DNA of 64,000 nucleotides, taken from assembly GCA_905181785.1 (NCBI GenBank), contig CAJIZC010000023.1, forward strand, positions 1 to 64,000, given 5' to 3'. This document shows, piece after piece, positions 44,714 through 52,367 of the stretch. How positions within the stretch are numbered: position 1 is the first letter of the stretch; every line of letters starts with the position of its first letter. Origin of the DNA: an uncultured Candidatus Poseidoniales archaeon (lineage in GTDB: Archaea > Thermoplasmatota > Poseidoniia > Poseidoniales > Poseidoniaceae). The position numbers and the translations under genes were made by a program. The notes under the pieces were generated by a model. It did not search any database. It had not been told where the DNA came from and was given only the letters and a program-made list of their open reading frames with translations.

Positions 44714-45550
44714 TCAGCGCTTTTCGTCGGAGGGGTTGAAATTTGTTAACGCCTCAATACGCTCTCGCACAGCGATTGGCGTCGGCAAACCAGCGTTGAT
44801 GAAGGCGTGAAGACAATCTGAAAGTTGGAGCATCGCCGTTTCATAGTCCTCTTCAATTTCAGCGATGTCCGCCAAGCCCCAACGAGCGACGAGTTGACCT
44901 GAGAGATCCTCCAGAACGACCGCCAGTTCAAGCGACTGTGTGTACAAATCCTTTGCCGCATCAAACTGCCCTAGAGTTGCTTGACTGTGACCCATGTCAG
45001 CCATGGCTTCCATTTGACCTTCCTCGTCCTTCATCTTCATCAGCAATTCGATGCGCCTCGACCCGTGAACCAGGGCGGTTTCGTGGTTGTGTTGCTTCTT
45101 GGCGAGGGCCTCAAGCAAGGCCAATCCATATGCAATCCCATTTTCATCCTTGACCGCCTCTCTTAGGCGCAGTGAACGGGTAGCGAACATTTGGGCTTCC
45201 TCATACGCTTCACTGGCCATGTGGAGCAGGGCTACGTGGTGGGCCATGGCCGCAGCAAGTGGTTCAGCACCCGCCATTGTTTCAGCATGAGCGGTTAATT
45301 CAGCGAGTTTCTCGATCGGGGCCTCTTCGATTTTGAGTTGTTCAAAGGTCGCCCAACCAGATTCGAGATCATCCGCAGCGTTTGTCTTGGCATGGGTGAG
45401 CAACCGTTCTGCAAGCGATTCATCCTCCAATTCCAAAGCGAGTGGAATAAGCCGGAGTGCGAGGGGGGTGTTGATGTCCTCCATCGCTCCGCCGTTGGTC
45501 AGCATGTCCAAGATTCGGCGTGCTTGTTCTGCGGTTACCTCGCCGTCCAT
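44714..45550 (-). CDS. TPR-repeat protein
   Basis: 278-residue soluble all-helical protein with tetratricopeptide-like repeats: EEAQMFATRSLRLREAVKD, ALVHGSRRIELLMKMKDEEG, AAKDLYTQSLELAVVLED and TAMLQLSDCLHAFINAG show the TPR spacing of small and large residues. No signal peptide or catalytic motif. Such proteins scaffold protein-protein contacts; partner unknown. It lies on the strand of the LLM-asparaginase-ALDH genes and is divergent from the secreted nuclease-like gene, 53 bp apart. Confidence 0.75.
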   Translation of the reverse strand: MDGEVTAEQARRILDMLTNGGAMEDINTPLALRLIPLALELEDESLAERLLTHAKTNAADDLESGWATFEQLKIEEAPIEKLAELTAHAETMAGAEPLAAAMAHHVALLHMASEAYEEAQMFATRSLRLREAVKDENGIAYGLALLEALAKKQHNHETALVHGSRRIELLMKMKDEEGQMEAMADMGHSQATLGQFDAAKDLYTQSLELAVVLEDLSGQLVARWGLADIAEIEEDYETAMLQLSDCLHAFINAGLPTPIAVRERIEALTNFNPSDEKR

Positions 45551-45603
45551 GGTTGACGGCTGTGGCCTCGCGTCAAGAACATATCTCCCAAGGCATTCCG
45601 CCG

Positions 45604-46617
45604 ATGAACCTTCATACGCAGGACCGGCCAGGGTGGAGTATGGGTCGGTATGACGGGTACTTGCAAGGGCTGAGCCTTGCAGCCATTCTCATTCTTGCCC
45701 CGTTAGCGTTGCAGACCATGCTCGCTGGTGATGAAGCACAGGTCGTTTACGTTGCTGTGCCTGTTGAAGTCGAAAACGAGAGCCTCCCTACGAACACCTC
45801 TGGTGGTGAAGAAGCCCGGGCCCCAGAGCTCAACCGGTCGGAAGTAGCCCGCATTGCCACGTTTAACATCAAGGTCTTTGGCGAAACTAAGATGGGTAAA
45901 CCCGAGGTGATTTCAGTGCTTGTCGAGACCGTGCTTCGCTATGACCTTGTGGCTGTGCAAGAGATCAAGGACATCGATCAAACCGTTCCGTATGATTTCC
46001 TTGACGCCATCAACAACCAAAGCAACAACACATGGGCCATGCTGCTGAGCCCACGTTCCGGGCTTCAGGAAGACGATCGAACCTCCCAAGAACAGTATGC
46101 TTTCTATTACAACACCAGTGTCTTTGAACCAATTGGAAACGGCTCGCTGTACAACGACAGCGTTGACGATCATTTCCAGAGGGAACCCTTCCAAGCCAGA
46201 TTTACCCTTCTCAACGCGACCGGAGCGTCAACAGAGTTTGATCTGAGCCTCATCACTGTGCACACCAAGCCAGCCGCTGCTGTAGCTGAGATTAACGCCA
46301 TGAATCAAGCGGCAACCACCTACCTAGCAAACCATCCTGACGAGGACGATTTGGTCCTGCTCGGTGATTTCAACGCCGATTGCACTTATGCGTCTGAGCA
46401 AGACCTCTCGAATTCACAATTGGGTGGAGGCAATTACACTTGGCTGGTCGGCAACGACGCCGACACCACCGTGGCTCAGAGTTCCTGCGCTTATGATCGG
46501 ATCTTGACCAATGGCGACCTGAGTGGGCGCTTAACAGAGAGTTGGGGCATCGATAGAGTGTTCGATGACAAGGATATATCCGACCATTTCCCCGTTTGGT
46601 TTGACATCCGCAGGTAA
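45604..46617 (+). CDS. Secreted or anchored DNase I-fold (endonuclease/exonuclease/phosphatase) protein
   Basis: 337 residues from ATG 45604; ATG 45640 is an alternative giving a more standard signal peptide (GLSLAAILILAPLALQTMLA). After ~70 residues of linker the EEP/DNase I fold begins: ATFNIKVFG (Asn), VAVQEIKD (catalytic Glu), TVHTKP, LLGDFNADCTY (Asp and Asn) and SDHFPVWF (Asp-His). All catalytic positions are intact. It likely degrades extracellular DNA as a nutrient source or cleaves phosphodiesters; DNA is the most likely substrate given the DNase1-like arrangement. The gene converges with the SDR gene, one base apart. Confidence 0.85.
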   Translation: MNLHTQDRPGWSMGRYDGYLQGLSLAAILILAPLALQTMLAGDEAQVVYVAVPVEVENESLPTNTSGGEEARAPELNRSEVARIATFNIKVFGETKMGKPEVISVLVETVLRYDLVAVQEIKDIDQTVPYDFLDAINNQSNNTWAMLLSPRSGLQEDDRTSQEQYAFYYNTSVFEPIGNGSLYNDSVDDHFQREPFQARFTLLNATGASTEFDLSLITVHTKPAAAVAEINAMNQAATTYLANHPDEDDLVLLGDFNADCTYASEQDLSNSQLGGGNYTWLVGNDADTTVAQSSCAYDRILTNGDLSGRLTESWGIDRVFDDKDISDHFPVWFDIRR

Positions 46618-47478
46618 TCAGATACTTCGCAAACGCCCGCCATCAACAGCGAGGCTCACACCGCGAATTCCGCCAGACGCAGGTAGAGCCAAAAAGGCGA
46701 TTGCTGAAGCGGTTTCTAGCGGTTCAATCAACCGTTCAATCGGGACTTGATTCAACCAACCGGCCTGAACTTCATCCAGTGATTTTCCGGTTCGCTCTTG
46801 AATCGAGGCTGCTAAAGAACCGAGCCTTCCGGTGTTGGTGAACCCCGGTAGTACGTTGTTGATGGTGATGCAGGGTGCTAATTCGCGTGAAAGGGTCTTG
46901 GCCCAAGAGGCCATGGCGCCTCGCAGGGTGTTTGACAGACCGATGTTTGGAATCGGCTCTTTGACAGAGGTGGAGATGATTTGGATGATTCGGCCATATC
47001 CTGCGGCTTCCATCCCGGGCGCGAGAAGTTGCGTCAGTGTGTGAGCAGCGTGCAAATGACGCTTGAAGGGTGCTTCAAAATCTTCGAGGGAGTTTGCGAG
47101 CAGCGGTCCACCCGGCGGGCCTGCTGCATTGTTGATCAGCACGTGAACGGGCCCTTGCTGTTCAAGCAGAGTGGGAATGGCCTCTCGAATGGCAGAACTG
47201 TCTTCGAGGTCGAGGCACAACTTGGCGTGTGTGCCTTTGCCAAGCAGGGACAACTCGTCGCACAATGCGTCCAGTGCCTCACTGTTGCGGGCGCAGACGG
47301 TCACGTTCGCGCCAGCTTTTGCCATCATCTGAGCAGTGGCGCGGCCGATGCCTTTGCTGGCCCCGCATACCAGAGCATGCTTTCCTTGAAGGGCGGTTGC
47401 AGCGTAAGGAAAGTCATCACCAAGGAGGTTCATGACTGCCGCAGTAGGTGCTTGATGATAGGTCTTGGGATGTTTCAT
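46618..47478 (-). CDS. Short-chain dehydrogenase/reductase lacking the Tyr-x-x-x-Lys pair
   Basis: 286 residues from ATG 47478. Rossmann motif CGASKGIGRA, NNAAG and the FabG-like end NVLPGFTNTGRL and GIRGVSLAVDGGRLRS are clear. The catalytic segment reads STSVKEPIPNIGLSNTLRGA, so SNxxR stands where YxxxK is normal. This pattern marks a known atypical SDR subgroup whose chemistry is unclear. The ATG overlaps the stop of the upstream hydrolase as TGATG, indicating translational coupling. An additional internal ATG at 47433 is possible. Substrate unknown. Confidence 0.82.
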   Translation of the reverse strand: MKHPKTYHQAPTAAVMNLLGDDFPYAATALQGKHALVCGASKGIGRATAQMMAKAGANVTVCARNSEALDALCDELSLLGKGTHAKLCLDLEDSSAIREAIPTLLEQQGPVHVLINNAAGPPGGPLLANSLEDFEAPFKRHLHAAHTLTQLLAPGMEAAGYGRIIQIISTSVKEPIPNIGLSNTLRGAMASWAKTLSRELAPCITINNVLPGFTNTGRLGSLAASIQERTGKSLDEVQAGWLNQVPIERLIEPLETASAIAFLALPASGGIRGVSLAVDGGRLRSI

Positions 47479-48224
47479 CAAAGCCAATCGAGAACCGCAT
47501 TGAGTTGGACAAGCCAGTCATCGCTTGCCACATCTATGATGGAGTAGTGATCGCCTGGAAGCCATAATTTCTGAACATCCACACCCTTTGCCTTCATGAC
47601 ACGGGCGTAGGTTTCTGACTGTTCCTTGGGAACATCCTTGTCTTCTTCGCCGTGAACCAAGAGAATGGCAGCATCGGCTGGATTGTCAACGGGGTTCAAC
47701 CGCCGCCACTGTTCGGGAGATGCTTCTGGTGTGGACCCCATCCATCGTCGTACAGCATCCCCATCATCGGAAAGTTTGGCACGGTCAGCGCTCACCAAAT
47801 CTGTGATCGGAGCTTGGGCGATGGTTAACCATGGGCGGCGTTCAGCCTTTGCCGCCAACATCAAAGCCAAATGACCACCAGCTGAGTGCCCCATCACCAT
47901 TGAGCGTGTAATGTCGATGCCTGGCAACAATGCAAGTTGGCCCCACGCCCGAAGAACATCCGACAGCGTGTCCATCCAAACGCCTTCCTCGCCTTCGCTC
48001 CATCCCTTGAATTCAATGTTCCATGCGGCAATTCCTGCTTCAGCAAGATCATCGCCAATCGGTCTCATCAGTTCACTCGTCCATTCTGTTTTCCAAAATC
48101 CACCGTGAATCAGCATGATGCATGGAACGCCTGCGCTGTTTTGGAACGGAGATGGGTCGTCAGGCATGTGAAGGTCGGCATGTTGCCATGCTTCAGCACC
48201 CCATTGCATTCGGTCAACGGCCAT
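47478..48224 (-). CDS. Alpha/beta hydrolase with HGGxW motif, kynurenine formamidase-like
   Basis: 248 residues from ATG 48224 (MAVDRMQWGAEAWQ); ATG 48254 would add ten. The oxyanion motif LIHGGFWKTEW, nucleophile elbow MGHSAGGHLALM, Asp in HGEEDKDVP and His in LPGDHYSI complete the Ser-Asp-His triad. HGGxW is typical of the arylformamidase/esterase group (AFMID, BNA7), which hydrolyses N-formylkynurenine, though carboxylesterases also carry it. Coupled to the SDR gene. Given aminomuconate-type enzymes 4-11 kb away, a tryptophan-catabolic role is an attractive but unproven idea. Confidence 0.78.
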   Translation of the reverse strand: MAVDRMQWGAEAWQHADLHMPDDPSPFQNSAGVPCIMLIHGGFWKTEWTSELMRPIGDDLAEAGIAAWNIEFKGWSEGEEGVWMDTLSDVLRAWGQLALLPGIDITRSMVMGHSAGGHLALMLAAKAERRPWLTIAQAPITDLVSADRAKLSDDGDAVRRWMGSTPEASPEQWRRLNPVDNPADAAILLVHGEEDKDVPKEQSETYARVMKAKGVDVQKLWLPGDHYSIIDVASDDWLVQLNAVLDWL

Positions 48225-48305
48225 GATTGACTTTGGATGGGTCCGCCCTATCACCTTGCCTCTTCAACGGCAAGAGTTCAAGTGAGGCGTGTCTGTGGGT
48301 GAGTT

Positions 48306-48761
48306 ATGAGCAACCCTCTGGACATAGAATTCGAAGACATGAACGGTACGACCACGACACTGCGCGCCATTGGTGGCGATTCGACTTCCACTTGGGTGGT
48401 CGTGAATGTGGCAAGCGCTTGTGGGTTCACGCGGCAGTACGAGGGTCTTCAAACGCTATCGACTCAAGACGGCGTCACCGTCGTTGGGTTTCCCTGCAAC
48501 CAATTCGGTGCTCAAGAGCCTGGAACGCACGAAGAGATTTGCTCGTTCACCGACGCCAAGTTTAGCGTTACGTTCCCATTGATGGCCAAAACCGATGTCA
48601 AAGGCGACGAAGCAGCATCGCTCTTCAACGCTCTTTCCATGGCGACCGATGCCGGTGGCCACACCGGTGATATCCGATGGAACTTTGAAAAGTTCGTGAT
48701 CAACAGCAACGGTGCAGTTGCCCGTTTCGGATCCAAAGATGAACCTGAAGACCTTCTGTGA
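48306..48761 (+). CDS. Cysteine-type glutathione peroxidase-like protein
   Basis: 151 residues, no signal peptide. Catalytic Cys39 in VNVASACGF, followed by VGFPCNQFGAQEPG with the Gln of the tetrad and RWNFEKFV with Trp and Asn. These are the four active-site residues of the GPx family. Non-selenium GPxs usually depend on thioredoxin and reduce hydrogen peroxide and lipid peroxides. It is divergent from the hydrolase-SDR pair and convergent with a GST gene three bases away, suggesting an oxidative-stress pair acquired from bacteria or eukaryotes. Confidence 0.93.
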   Translation: MSNPLDIEFEDMNGTTTTLRAIGGDSTSTWVVVNVASACGFTRQYEGLQTLSTQDGVTVVGFPCNQFGAQEPGTHEEICSFTDAKFSVTFPLMAKTDVKGDEAASLFNALSMATDAGGHTGDIRWNFEKFVINSNGAVARFGSKDEPEDLL

Positions 48762-48764
48762 TTT

Positions 48765-49430
48765 TCACTCGCTGGCAAAAGCATCAGGTTGGTAGACCCA
48801 ACGCACTTCGCCACCGCGGTCATAGTACGCTTTGATGCGGGGATCGTTGGCGACAAAATCGTGGTACTTGAGCAATTCAGGGTAAGCTTGCACCATGCTT
48901 GCATCCACGCCGTCAAATTGACCCGAGAACAGCATGAAGGTGCCGGTAAAAGCCTTGACATCAGCCAAAGTCATGTCCTTTGTTCCCACCAACCACCCTG
49001 TCGGTGAAGCAGAAACTACGGTTTCGAGGGCCTTTAATCCGAGGTGAACTTTCCCATCCTCGGCGAACAATGCCTTTCTTGCTGCGATTTTTTCGTCAAG
49101 ATCTTCGATGTAAAAAGTCGTCGAGAAGGAGGAACGCCATTCGTCCATGACATCAAGAAGTTCGTCCACTTTTGCTCGGACATAGAGGTCCTCGGGTTCA
49201 ATTCCGGCAAGAGCAGCAGCGTACCTCATCAACGCATCTGATTCAGCAATTGTGCCTTGTGGGGTTTTCAAAATTGGTAAAAAGCCCCATGGAAGTTCTC
49301 CGTTCTGTTTGAGGGCTTGGAATCCATCCCAATCAACGGTTGTGTTTTTCCACGAAACTTGAGAAAGTTCGAGGCAAAGTCGGGTAGGTTCAGCGTATCC
49401 TGGTGATTCAAAATAAATCAGTTCGTGCAT
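48765..49430 (-). CDS. Glutathione S-transferase-like protein
   Basis: 221 residues with an N-terminal thioredoxin-like domain (LIYFESPGYAEPTRLCLEL; LPILKTPQGTIAESDALMRYAA with cis-Pro and the ESDA glutathione-site motif) and an all-helical C-terminal domain (DMTLADVKAFTGTFML, the N-capping box region). Overall like sigma/mu-class eukaryotic-type GSTs. GSTs are rare in archaea, which usually lack glutathione. The thiol used is unknown. Convergent with gpx. Confidence 0.85.
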   Translation of the reverse strand: MHELIYFESPGYAEPTRLCLELSQVSWKNTTVDWDGFQALKQNGELPWGFLPILKTPQGTIAESDALMRYAAALAGIEPEDLYVRAKVDELLDVMDEWRSSFSTTFYIEDLDEKIAARKALFAEDGKVHLGLKALETVVSASPTGWLVGTKDMTLADVKAFTGTFMLFSGQFDGVDASMVQAYPELLKYHDFVANDPRIKAYYDRGGEVRWVYQPDAFASE

Positions 49431-49475
49431 GCCTGTGGCTCAATAAGCCGGTTGATGAACGCTTCTGCTTCACCA

Positions 49476-50882
49476 TCAGGGGCTGACTCGACGTCGGTCA
49501 CGTGGGAAGAGTACGGTTTCTCGAACGTTTTTGGCGCCGGTGAGTTTCATCAAAATGCGCTCAACACCGAGGCCCCAACCAGCGTGTGGAGGGACGCCAT
49601 GGCGGAATCCAGCAACGTAGAATTCAAACTCTTCTGGGTCGAGATCCATGTCCTTTAGATTTTCAATCAGGACATCAATTCGATGTTCTCGCTGCCCACC
49701 TGATGTCAATTCGTCGCGACCAAAGTTGAGGTCGAAACCACGGCTGAGTTGCTTGCCTGTGCTGCCATCTTCACCTTCGACATGATGAATGTAGAACGGT
49801 TTGAGTTCCATTGGCCAGCGCGGAAGGAAGTAAAATTGAGGCAGGTCTTCAGCCAATAAGTCAGAATTCTCGGCGTCAATGTCGTCGCCCCATTCGATCG
49901 AGCCTCCTTTCGCTTTGATTGTTGCAATGGCGTCGCAGTAAGAGAGCCGTGGGAACGGCAGCTCAGGAACGATGACTTCGATTGGTTCCTCTTCTTGAGT
50001 GGCTCGGTAAGCGTTGATCGTATCGATGTGGCCGATGCACGCTTCATCGGCGGCAATGGAACTCCAAATGTGGTGAATCATGCGTTCCAAGACCCCCATG
50101 ACGTCTTCGTCGTTCGCCCATGAACACTCCATGTCGAAGGAGATGAATTCGTTAAGGTGGCGGTAAGTGTCGTGCTTCTCTGCTCTGAACGCTGGCCCGA
50201 CTTCAAACACCCGTTCCAAACCACCGGACATGCACAATTGCTTGTACAATTGAGGCGACTGGTTGAGGAAAGCAGGGGTGTCGAAGTACATCATCGGGAA
50301 CAGGTCTGTGCCACCTTCAGTTGCGGTGGCTACAATCTTAGGAGTGTGAGTTTCAAAGAATCCTTCTGAGATGAGTGCTTCTCTTCCGTATTGCAAAACC
50401 TTTCCGCGCAGCCGGAACATGGCGTTGACTTGGGTGCGACGCAAATCGAGGAACCGATTGTCGAGCCTCGTGTCGAGGGCGACGTGGACGGTGTCTGTGA
50501 CGCCGAGTGGAAGCGGGGCTTCGGCTCGAGCAATCACTTCAACCGCAGTGGCTACAACTTCGTAAGCAGGTGGCGGTGTCGGCTCGCCTTCCTTCGTCTT
50601 TGGGGGTCGCTTCTGAGAAACGGTTCCAGTGAATTGGAGCGTTGATTCACGGGTCATGCGCTGGACTAAGTCCAGGGCTTCTTCACCAATGTTGTCGGCT
50701 TTGAGGAAAATTTGGGTGGTTCCTGTTCCATCTCGTAGGTCGACGAAGCAGATTGCTCCTTTCCCTCGATTGGCTTCCATGAAGCCAGCAACGGTCACTT
50801 CGTTGCCGATGAGATCGGCCCCTTCGTGTTGGATTTGTCCTAATGTGTGGGTTCGGTATGCGGTGGGCACCCATGTGGTCAT
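49476..50882 (-). CDS. aspS: Aspartyl-tRNA synthetase, archaeal/eukaryotic type
   Basis: 468 residues from ATG 50882. N-terminal OB-fold anticodon-binding domain ([23 protein letters not shown], of which [18 protein letters not shown] is typical), then class II core with [21 protein letters not shown], motif 2 [15 protein letters not shown] and motif 3 [13 protein letters not shown]. No bacterial GAD insertion, so it is the archaeal type. Whether it also charges tRNA-Asn cannot be judged with confidence. The frame stays open to 51011, but the added part reads through the divergent intergenic region. metK starts 158 bp away in the other direction. Confidence 0.95.
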   Translation of the reverse strand: MTTWVPTAYRTHTLGQIQHEGADLIGNEVTVAGFMEANRGKGAICFVDLRDGTGTTQIFLKADNIGEEALDLVQRMTRESTLQFTGTVSQKRPPKTKEGEPTPPPAYEVVATAVEVIARAEAPLPLGVTDTVHVALDTRLDNRFLDLRRTQVNAMFRLRGKVLQYGREALISEGFFETHTPKIVATATEGGTDLFPMMYFDTPAFLNQSPQLYKQLCMSGGLERVFEVGPAFRAEKHDTYRHLNEFISFDMECSWANDEDVMGVLERMIHHIWSSIAADEACIGHIDTINAYRATQEEEPIEVIVPELPFPRLSYCDAIATIKAKGGSIEWGDDIDAENSDLLAEDLPQFYFLPRWPMELKPFYIHHVEGEDGSTGKQLSRGFDLNFGRDELTSGGQREHRIDVLIENLKDMDLDPEEFEFYVAGFRHGVPPHAGWGLGVERILMKLTGAKNVRETVLFPRDRRRVSP

Positions 50883-51010
50883 ACCCCGACGGCATCGTAT
50901 CGAGGCCATCAACCATTCGTTTGAATGGCCAGCGATGAACAACCCAAATTGGACATAAATCAATAAATTATTCTTTTTGGGAATAACTGCGGTGCGGAAT
51001 AAGCGTTGCA

Positions 51011-51020
51011 TTCATATACC
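51011..51020 (+). promoter_or_regulatory. TATA box of metK
   Basis: ttcatatacc is centred about 25 bp before ATG 51041, so transcription should begin at or next to the start codon, a leaderless mRNA. The upstream ~30 bp are A/T-rich. Confidence 0.5.
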
Positions 51021-51040
51021 GCTGGTCGAGGCGGCGTGGT

Positions 51041-52276
51041 ATGACTGGTGACTTGTTCTCATCTGAATCCGTGACTCGCGGCCACCCAGACAAACTCTGT
51101 GATACCGTTTCAGACGCTATTGTCGATGCCTGCATCGCCGTTGATCCCAACGCAAGGGTCGCCGTTGAAACCTGCGTCAAAGGGAAGCAGGACCTCGGCC
51201 TGATCGTGCTGGCTGGCGAAGTTTCGTTGAACGGGCCTGCTCCTGATTACGAAGCAGTGGCTCGCGAGGCAGCTCTCAACGTCGGCTATGATTCCCATGA
51301 CATCGGTATGGATGCTGGATCCTCCAAGTGGACAGAAGTTCAAGTCCACATCACCACCCAGTCCTCGAACATTGCGCAAGGTGTCAACAAGGATGGTTTG
51401 TCGCAAGGTGCGGGTGACCAAGGCTTGATGTTTGGATATGCATGCACTGAAACCGAAGCTTTTGAAGAACTCAAAGGACGTTATTTCCCGCTCGCAGCCG
51501 CCCTCTCACAGCGCCTGACTCGAAGGTTGACGACCGTACGGGAGCAGAACATTCTGCCATGGGCTCGTCCTGATGGAAAATCACAGGTCACGGTCGAATA
51601 CGACGAGAAGGGTCAAATTTCTAAAGTTCACACTGTCATCATTGCCATCCAGCATGACAAAGCCTTGAAGGATCAATTTGATGGCTCGGAAGAAGCAGAA
51701 CTGGCTCATGTTCGCAGCGAAATTGAAACCCACGTCGTCAAGCACGTGATACCATCAACGCTTCTCGAACAAGGCTACAAACTCGTCGTCAACGGCACTG
51801 GGCGCTTCGCAGATCCAGGTGGCCCATACGCCGATGCAGGACTGACTGGCCGGAAAATCATCGTCGATACATACGGCGGCATGGGACGGCACGGCGGTGG
51901 GGCCTTTTCTGGGAAAGACCCCTCGAAGGTCGATCGATCGGCTGCGTACGCCGCCCGCTGGGCGGCCAAGCACGTGGTCGCTGCGGGGGTTGCTGACCGT
52001 TGCGAAATCCAACTCGCTTACGTGATCGGTGTGGCGGAACCTGTCAGCGTTCGCGTCGAGACATTCGGAACCTCAGAAGTTCCAGAACGCACCATCGCAG
52101 AGCGGGTCAAATCAGCGTTTGACTTCCGGCCTGGTGCCATCGCCCGAGACCTCGATTTGCTCAAGCCAATTTATTCCCAAACTGCAGCAGGTGGTCACTT
52201 TGGACGGCTGCCCGGTCAAGACGGAACCTTCCCTTGGGAAACCCTCGAGGAAGCCCGGTTGGCCCAACTTCGTTGA
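51041..52276 (+). CDS. metK: S-adenosylmethionine synthetase, bacterial/eukaryotic type
   Basis: 411 residues of the classical MAT family: FSSESVTRGHPDKLCDTVSD at the N-terminus, QGAGDQGLMFGYACTET, and GGGAFSGKDPSKVDRSAAY with the catalytic Lys and Asp residues. It makes AdoMet from methionine and ATP. Most archaea instead carry the highly divergent archaeal MAT (COG1812-type), so this copy points to acquisition from bacteria. It is somewhat longer than the ~384 usual because of small insertions. Divergent from aspS. Confidence 0.96.
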   Translation: MTGDLFSSESVTRGHPDKLCDTVSDAIVDACIAVDPNARVAVETCVKGKQDLGLIVLAGEVSLNGPAPDYEAVAREAALNVGYDSHDIGMDAGSSKWTEVQVHITTQSSNIAQGVNKDGLSQGAGDQGLMFGYACTETEAFEELKGRYFPLAAALSQRLTRRLTTVREQNILPWARPDGKSQVTVEYDEKGQISKVHTVIIAIQHDKALKDQFDGSEEAELAHVRSEIETHVVKHVIPSTLLEQGYKLVVNGTGRFADPGGPYADAGLTGRKIIVDTYGGMGRHGGGAFSGKDPSKVDRSAAYAARWAAKHVVAAGVADRCEIQLAYVIGVAEPVSVRVETFGTSEVPERTIAERVKSAFDFRPGAIARDLDLLKPIYSQTAAGGHFGRLPGQDGTFPWETLEEARLAQLR

Positions 52277-52288
52277 GGCAAAGATTGA

Positions 52289-52326
52289 GCGTTAACAAAC
52301 GCAATTTCTCACGGCCCGTAGGGCCG
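52289..52326 (+). terminator. Two hairpins after metK
   Basis: GCGTT/AACGC with loop AACA (52289-52302) is followed by aatttctc, and CGGCCC/GGGCCG with a 3-nt loop (52312-52326) lies just after. They start 12 bp beyond the metK stop and are good candidates for terminating metK before the surface protein gene. Confidence 0.45.
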
Positions 52327-52367
52327 ATTCACTCAAGTGGTATGCGATGGTGGCTTGACTTGGTCTT

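Noticed and set aside
50913-50928. CCATTC/GAATGG hairpin between aspS and metK, considered as an operator or T-box-like element
   Set aside because: It is a single 6-bp stem with no repeat or conserved leader features; likely chance.
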